A DNA stretch of 37,820 bases from assembly GCA_012513915.1 (NCBI GenBank), contig JAAZBG010000193.1, positions 1-37,820 on the forward strand. The letters are read 5' to 3'. Shown here one piece after another: positions 34,337-37,820 of this stretch (positions are counted from its first letter, which is position 1; each line of letters begins with the position of its first letter). Under the pieces are notes generated by a model that ran no database searches, had not been told where the DNA came from, and was given only the letters and a program-made list of their open reading frames with translations. The position numbers and the translations under genes are program-made. This DNA is from Fibrobacter sp. (lineage in GTDB: Bacteria; Fibrobacterota; Chitinivibrionia; Chitinivibrionales; Chitinispirillaceae).

Positions 34337-34683
34337 GGGGGTGTATTGGCTATCGACGGGATACAGGGGATAGCGGGCAGCATGTCGAGGATATCGGTTG
34401 GCCTCGTAAATCATCCGGTAAACTATAATTGCAGAAGATTATTCTTACGCAATCGCTGCTTAATTAAAGCGGCAACTCGGGCAGGGATCGCGCTTATTTC
34501 TGTCTGAGCAATTAAGGCGCTGGTTTGAATGAGGGTGTTGGCATTCAGATGAGATTAAAAATACTGGCTGTATTGTAAGCGTGTCTCTCCGCGTGCAGTA
34601 TGGTGAGATTAATTGAAAGACTAAACATGTAGCGGCCCATATTGAATGTTTTCCGGACAGGGGTTCAACTCCCCTCACCTCCA
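34337..34683 (+). ncRNA. ssrA: Transfer-messenger RNA
   Basis: tmRNA rescues stalled ribosomes by acting first as alanyl-tRNA, then as mRNA. The 5-prime acceptor GGGGGTG (34337-34343) pairs with CACCTCC (34676-34682), with A34683 as discriminator; CCA is not encoded. The T-arm is AGGGG-TTCAACT-CCCCT, and GGCTATCGACGGGATA near the 5-prime end is the conserved D-analog region. The tag frame begins at GCA (34431) and ends TAA. The mature RNA is about 347 nt. Apparent reading frames on the opposite strand here are accidental. Confidence 0.96.
34431..34463 (+). other. tmRNA tag-peptide reading frame (AEDYSYAIAA)
   Basis: Resume codon GCA follows ATAATT, and the frame reads A-E-D-Y-S-Y-A-I-A-A, then TAA. 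The tagged peptide would end AIAA rather than the common ALAA. The resume codon is inferred from position and the Ala-Ala end. Confidence 0.8.
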
Positions 34684-34991
34684 TTATTTTTCATACTACC
34701 TTGACGACACAGCATTAGCATACAAAGGGAAAATAGCAAATTTATAAGAAGTCGGCGTTGGTATGCCTATCATATACAATTAACCTATTGCTCACGACTC
34801 AAATAGACACACTCGCTTATAAAATTTCATCAATTTCTATAATTTCGCCAACCCATTGGTTCCCAAACTATTTCCTTGCATAACTTTTTGCAATTAGTCT
34901 GCCGCACAGAATCACGTCGGTTCTTTTGAAGAGTGATGCTGCAACTCATCACTGAGCCTTACAACTGTTAATACAATATTTCCCGTTAACT
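34684..34991. other. Intergenic region upstream of the thioredoxin operators
   Basis: About 300 AT-rich bases between ssrA and the operator-like dyads. No gene, RNA or terminator with a T-run was found. Confidence 0.4.
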
Positions 34992-35033
34992 GTTAATGGT
35001 TACTATTAACCAGGTTTGTAGATAGTTAATAGT
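34992..35033. promoter_or_regulatory. Operator-like dyads upstream of thioredoxin sigma-54 promoter
   Basis: Three 9-bp half-sites, GTTAATGGT (34992-35000), ACTATTAAC (35002-35010) and GTTAATAGT (35025-35033), form one imperfect dyad and one perfect inverted pair with a 14-base spacer. They lie about 120-160 bases upstream of the predicted start of the sigma-54 promoter, where enhancer-binding proteins usually bind. Confidence 0.55.
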
Positions 35034-35126
35034 CGCAATTACAATAACACTTATTGCAGTAGTAGAAACGCTGCACATTTGGCCATTTTTAAACAAAAGC
35101 AATCAACCGGTGCGAGCTATCGATTC

Positions 35127-35142
35127 TGGCATAAGCATTGCT
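35127..35142 (+). promoter_or_regulatory. Sigma-54 (-24/-12) promoter for the thioredoxin operon
   Basis: TGGCATAAGCATTGCT matches the TGGCAYRNNNNTTGCW consensus at every fixed position. The start would be near 35153, giving a leader of about 48 bases to the thioredoxin ATG with its GGAGG. No equally good sigma-70 promoter was seen. Confidence 0.75.
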
Positions 35143-35200
35143 CTACTTACATAATGTAACGAAAAGCAGCATATACGTAAAAAAAACAATGGAGGATCAT

Positions 35201-35563
35201 ATGGAACATCTAACAATTGATACGTTCAAAGAAAAAGTATGTGAATGTGGTTTTGGTGGTGGTGAAGCAAAGTGGAATTATAAGGGTGATCTGCCGGCAG
35301 TAATCGACTTTTATGCTGATTGGTGCGGACCCTGCAAAATGGTCGCACCAATACTTGAACAATTATCAGATGACTATGCTGGTAAACTGCACATTTACAA
35401 AGTAAATACAGAGCAGGAGCCCCAGCTTGCAGCATCATTTGGGATCACCAGTATTCCAAGCATTCTTTTTATACCGAAAGAGGGCAAACCGCAGATGACA
35501 CAGGGAGCGTTGCCGAAAAATGAGTTCAAACGCCTGTTCAAAGAGTTACTTAGTGTTGAGTAA
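35201..35563 (+). CDS. Thioredoxin
   Basis: A 120-residue thioredoxin-fold protein with FYADWCGPCKMVAPIL (WCGPC at 41-45) and the cis-Pro in FGITSIPSILFI. It has an N-terminal insertion with two further Cys (VCECGFGGGEAKW, Cys14 and Cys16), as in thioredoxins of some Bacteroidetes-type bacteria. The start is the ATG at 35201 with GGAGG 5 bases upstream; an earlier ATG at 35138 would give a non-homologous leader lying across the predicted transcription start. It is first in a two-gene unit. Confidence 0.93.
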   Translation: MEHLTIDTFKEKVCECGFGGGEAKWNYKGDLPAVIDFYADWCGPCKMVAPILEQLSDDYAGKLHIYKVNTEQEPQLAASFGITSIPSILFIPKEGKPQMTQGALPKNEFKRLFKELLSVE

Positions 35564-35614
35564 CAGAACTAACGATTGTAAACTGCAGTCAACCGGTAAA
35601 AAATGGAGGTTTCT

Positions 35615-36085
35615 ATGAAATTGAATAATAAATATGTATGGATTGGTACAGTACTTGTTACTGCTATCGTAGTTGCAGGCGTATATCTTGGTACTTATCA
35701 GGAAAAACAATCTAACGAAAACCCGTTAAAAAAAATTGTTGATGCGCAGGAGTTCAAATCAATTCTTGATAGTGCCGGATCCCGGATACAGGTGTTTGAT
35801 TTATACGCTGACTGGTGTGCACCCTGTAAGATGATTGAGCCGACACTATCATCACTTTCTGAGAAATACGGATCAACGGTTGATTTCTATCGTGTAAACA
35901 TCGATGAGAATCCGCAAATAGCATCACTGTTCAAAACGCAGGTTATCCCCTATGTCGTATTTGTTAAAAATGGAAAGGTGATCACTTCTTTTTCGGGTGT
36001 AACGTCTCAGGGTTCATATGAAAAAGTAATAACACTCTGCGAAGCATCAACAGAACCTTGTGACAAACTAATACAGAATTTATGA
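35615..36085 (+). CDS. Membrane-anchored thioredoxin-like protein
   Basis: 156 residues with one hydrophobic helix (about 7-26) and then a thioredoxin domain: LYADWCAPCKMIEPTL (WCAPC at 67-71) and TQVIPYVVFVKNG with the cis-Pro. The location is likely periplasmic but membrane-anchored. A C-terminal Cys pair (LCEASTEPC) lies outside the fold core. GGAGG lies 5 bases before the ATG at 35615, and the ATG at 35603 is part of that site. It follows the cytoplasmic thioredoxin by 51 bases, so the two may relay electrons across the membrane if a DsbD-like carrier exists elsewhere. Confidence 0.9.
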   Translation: MKLNNKYVWIGTVLVTAIVVAGVYLGTYQEKQSNENPLKKIVDAQEFKSILDSAGSRIQVFDLYADWCAPCKMIEPTLSSLSEKYGSTVDFYRVNIDENPQIASLFKTQVIPYVVFVKNGKVITSFSGVTSQGSYEKVITLCEASTEPCDKLIQNL

Positions 36086-36108
36086 TAAACAGGTGTAAAA
36101 AAATTCAG

Positions 36109-36141
36109 AGAACATTCTATTCACAAAAGAATGTTCTTTTT
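36109..36141 (+). terminator. Intrinsic terminator of the thioredoxin operon
   Basis: AGAACATTCT (36109-36118) and AGAATGTTCT (36128-36137) form a 10-bp stem with a 9-base loop and a T-run. It cleanly separates the thioredoxins from the NifX-like unit. Confidence 0.9.
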
Positions 36142-36257
36142 GTCATCTGTTTATTACTTCTCAAAGTTAATTTCCAGCAGTTAGAATTGCCGCTTATCCA
36201 CTCTTAACAACTTGGCTTTACAGTCAGTTCACATTTGGAATTTATACGTTATAATAC

Positions 36258-36300
36258 ATTGCAACTATGCAATAAACCATTGCGATCATTGCACCATCGC
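36258..36300. promoter_or_regulatory. Dyad and direct repeats upstream of the NifX-like gene
   Basis: ATTGCA (36258-36263) and TGCAAT (36268-36273) form a perfect dyad with a 4-base centre. Two direct CATTGC motifs follow (36279-36292). They lie about 90-125 bases upstream of the predicted start of the sigma-54-like promoter and could be activator sites. Confidence 0.4.
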
Positions 36301-36357
36301 ATTAGTACAATTACCCGACTGCAGCAGTAATTCCTTGATTTTTATCTAAATCATATC

Positions 36358-36373
36358 TGGCATACAATTAGCA
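36358..36373 (+). promoter_or_regulatory. Sigma-54-like promoter for the NifX-like cluster
   Basis: TGGCATACAATTAGCA matches the -24/-12 consensus with one mismatch (A for T beside the GC). The predicted start (near 36384) is only 2 bases before the ATG at 36386, so either the mRNA is leaderless or this match is fortuitous. Confidence 0.45.
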
Positions 36374-36385
36374 TTGTAATCTGTT

Positions 36386-36769
36386 ATGGAAACAATTGCA
36401 ATAACCAACTGGAATGGAATAGTATCACCAATGTTCGATGCATCCTGTTGCCTTTTAATTGTGCAAACGGATGGACAACGTATCTCTGTTGATGTGAAAG
36501 AGATGACATTGTCTGAAAAAATTGGATTATGTTCACAAATGGGTATAAACGTAGTAATGTGTGGTGCTATATCGAATATTGCTGTAACAATGTTGGAAAA
36601 TAACGGCATTAGAGTCATTTCCTGGGTTCGGGGTCCTATAGAAGACATAATTACTGCATATTCGAACAATCTTGACCTGATCAGTCTGTTTTCAATGCCG
36701 GGATGTAACCGGAAAATGTGCGCAAGAAGGAATCGTTTTCGTCATCATGGGGGCAATCATAGACGGTAA
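36386..36769 (+). CDS. NifX/NafY-like (dinitrogenase iron-molybdenum cofactor family) protein
   Basis: 127 residues. IAITNWNGIVSPMFDASCCLLIV and VVMCGAISNIAVTMLENNGIRVIS are the two halves of the small RNase-H-like fold shared by NifX, NafY and the orange protein (ORP) of sulfate reducers, which bind Fe/Mo or Mo/Cu clusters. The tail (104-127) is unusually Cys/His/Arg-rich (MPGCNRKMC, RHHGGNHRR) and may add a metal site. No nitrogenase genes are nearby. The company of DUF5320, Zn-ribbon and ferredoxin genes fits ORP-type clusters. No Shine-Dalgarno is seen before the ATG. Confidence 0.75.
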   Translation: METIAITNWNGIVSPMFDASCCLLIVQTDGQRISVDVKEMTLSEKIGLCSQMGINVVMCGAISNIAVTMLENNGIRVISWVRGPIEDIITAYSNNLDLISLFSMPGCNRKMCARRNRFRHHGGNHRR

Positions 36770-36869
36770 TTGGTATGGTGCCAGTGTATTGCTGATATAT
36801 AACAACAATTAACGCAAAGCATCATTTTGAGGTGCTTTAAAAAAATTTAACATTCAAAAGGAGGCTTTT

Positions 36870-37208
36870 ATGCCAAGAGGAGACAGAACCGGCCCAATGG
36901 GAATAGGACCGATGACAGGTCGAGGCGCAGGACTTTGCGCAGGATATGCAACGCCGGGATTCACAAACACAATACCTGGACGAGGTAATGCTGGATTCGG
37001 ACGAGGACGTGGCAGAGGTATGGGATTTGGTATGGGTATGGGCTGGAGACATGGTTGGACAAATCAGAGTGTTCCGTTTACAACTCAACCGGTATCCTAT
37101 CAGCCGGCCAACGAACTTTTATCACTCAAAAATCAAGCGAAAAACTTAGGGGAGGCTCTTCAGGCTATCAACAACAGAATTTCTGATATTGAAACAGAAG
37201 CAAAGTAA
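36870..37208 (+). CDS. DUF5320-type Gly/Arg-rich protein
   Basis: 112 residues. MPRGDRTGPMGIGPMTGRGAG is the signature of DUF5320 proteins found beside NifX-like and MinD-like genes in anaerobes. Then comes a GRGRGRGMGFGMGMGWRHG segment, low complexity and basic, and a C-terminal helix (about 82-112, LLSLKNQAKNLGEALQAINNRISDIETEAK) that could form a coiled coil. AAGGAGG precedes the ATG. The function of the family is not established as far as I know. Confidence 0.85.
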   Translation: MPRGDRTGPMGIGPMTGRGAGLCAGYATPGFTNTIPGRGNAGFGRGRGRGMGFGMGMGWRHGWTNQSVPFTTQPVSYQPANELLSLKNQAKNLGEALQAINNRISDIETEAK

Positions 37209-37314
37209 ATGAGTATGTGTTATTCCCGGTTCAAGCATTAACCGGTTTATGGTAAGCCTGAGCCGGAATTGTGAAGTAGCAAAATACTCCGGACTAATAA
37301 AATGGAGGTATAAA

Positions 37315-37464
37315 ATGGGATTGAGAAGAATGGGTGGAGGCGGAGCAGGACCTGGTGGTGAATGTGTATGTCACGCATGTGGTTACCGCGAACCACACGA
37401 TCAGGGACAACCATGTAATCAAAAAAAATGTCCAAAATGTGGACAGACGATGGCTCGTGGATAG
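37315..37464 (+). CDS. Small zinc-ribbon-like protein
   Basis: 49 residues, with GGAGG 6 bases before the ATG. After a Gly-rich start, ECVCHACGYREPHDQ and CNQKKCPKCGQTM give Cys17, 19, 22, 34, 39 and 42, a rubredoxin/zinc-ribbon-like arrangement. Such mini-proteins occur between DUF5320 and ferredoxin genes in anaerobe clusters. A metal-binding or electron-transfer role is inference. Confidence 0.8.
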   Translation: MGLRRMGGGGAGPGGECVCHACGYREPHDQGQPCNQKKCPKCGQTMARG

Positions 37465-37556
37465 TGTATACGTTCAAAATAACGCCCTACTGTGATAAAA
37501 ATTCATTTCCTTGAAGTGATCAGTACGGCATTGACTAAAGATAAAGCGGGGAAATT

Positions 37557-37703
37557 ATGGCTGTTAAAGTTGATAAGGAAAAATGTACAGGATGCGCAGC
37601 ATGTACATCAGCGTGTCCTATGGATGCAATAGAAATAAAAAACGGTAAAGCACAAATAAGTGACGCATGTGCTGAGTGCGGAGTATGTATATCACAGCTC
37701 TGA
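37557..37703 (+). CDS. Ferredoxin-like protein missing the final cluster Cys
   Basis: 48 residues, GGGGA just upstream. CTGCAACTSACP (Cys10, 13, 16, 20) is a complete [4Fe-4S] motif. The second, CAECGVC (Cys38, 41, 44), stops at ISQL then TGA, so the fourth Cys expected at residue 48 is Leu. In a classical 2[4Fe-4S] ferredoxin that Cys completes the first cluster. None of the three forward frames after the stop shows a Cys-Pro continuation, so a simple one-base error does not explain it. A hairpin straddles the stop (37696-37725). Confidence 0.7.
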   Translation: MAVKVDKEKCTGCAACTSACPMDAIEIKNGKAQISDACAECGVCISQL

Positions 37704-37820
37704 AGAGCGAAAATTCTTCGCAGCTCAAAGCTGGTGTAAAATTTACCAAAGCTGAATGTTTTTACTACAGGTCGCTGATTTTGGTTTCTTTGGATTTTAA
37801 CTGACGTTTGGGTTTCGGTA
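37704..37820. other. End of window with short hairpins
   Basis: Contains overlapping small hairpins (GAAGA/TCTTC, GCGAA/TTCGC, CAGCT/AGCTG between 37696 and 37733) and no gene. In related clusters a MinD-like ATPase gene would follow; it is not inside this window. Confidence 0.35.

Noticed and set aside
34138-34684. Minus-strand frames over the tmRNA
   Set aside because: The tmRNA pairing, T-arm and tag frame explain this DNA; these frames lack ribosome binding sites and known domains.
37701-37730. Selenocysteine insertion at the ferredoxin TGA
   Set aside because: The expected Cys falls at residue 48 but TGA is codon 49, the read-through lacks further motifs and the hairpin loop does not resemble a bacterial SECIS.

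Overview
The window looks like a chromosomal segment (roughly 40% GC, dense short-gap operons) of a Gram-negative, probably anaerobic bacterium. Evidence for an outer membrane is a run of lipopolysaccharide-type glycosyltransferases (GT9, GT2, GT4) and a predicted outer-membrane beta-barrel. Evidence for anaerobic metabolism is pyruvate phosphate dikinase, a clostridial-type ferredoxin and a NifX/ORP-like metal-cofactor protein. I cannot fix the phylum from sequence alone; something in or near the Fibrobacterota/FCB group would fit.

Layout. (1) 1-3240: ppdK on the minus strand, fused in frame to a Lys/Ala-rich, histone H1-like tail with two AT-hook motifs, followed by a strong terminator. (2) 3784-7050: a translationally coupled plus-strand operon of a GH57-fold protein that lacks its catalytic residues, a STAS-TM-coiled-coil protein and a membrane-anchored lytic transglycosylase. 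The operon ends inside a 14-copy heptanucleotide repeat. (3) 7233-16300: rsmE, an outer-membrane protein, and seven glycosyltransferases for envelope polysaccharide or LPS core. (4) 16447-19408: an RlmD/TrmA-type rRNA methyltransferase, an S41 protease lipoprotein and rpe. (5) 19574-27678: yceD-rpmF-plsX-fabH-fabD-fabG-acpP-fabF-rnc-acyl-CoA dehydrogenase, the classic fatty-acid/ribosome operon with an acyl-CoA dehydrogenase at its end. (6) 27819-30880: a membrane coiled-coil protein, a CNNM/CorC-type transporter, ssb and an exported unknown. (7) 31456-34683: an inositol-monophosphatase-family enzyme, trpS, a pseudopilin-like protein and ssrA (tmRNA). (8) 35201-37703: two thioredoxins, then a NifX-like protein, a DUF5320-type protein, a tiny Zn-ribbon protein and a truncated ferredoxin. 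Both transcription units of region 8 have sigma-54 (-24/-12) promoter matches with upstream dyads, suggesting enhancer-binding-protein control.

The most unusual things are the AT-hook/H1-like tail on PPDK, the catalytically dead GH57-STAS-lytic transglycosylase operon, the sigma-54-associated redox/metal cluster resembling ORP gene sets, and at least four separate intergenic arrays built from different 7-bp units. The rest is mostly ordinary housekeeping and envelope genes.
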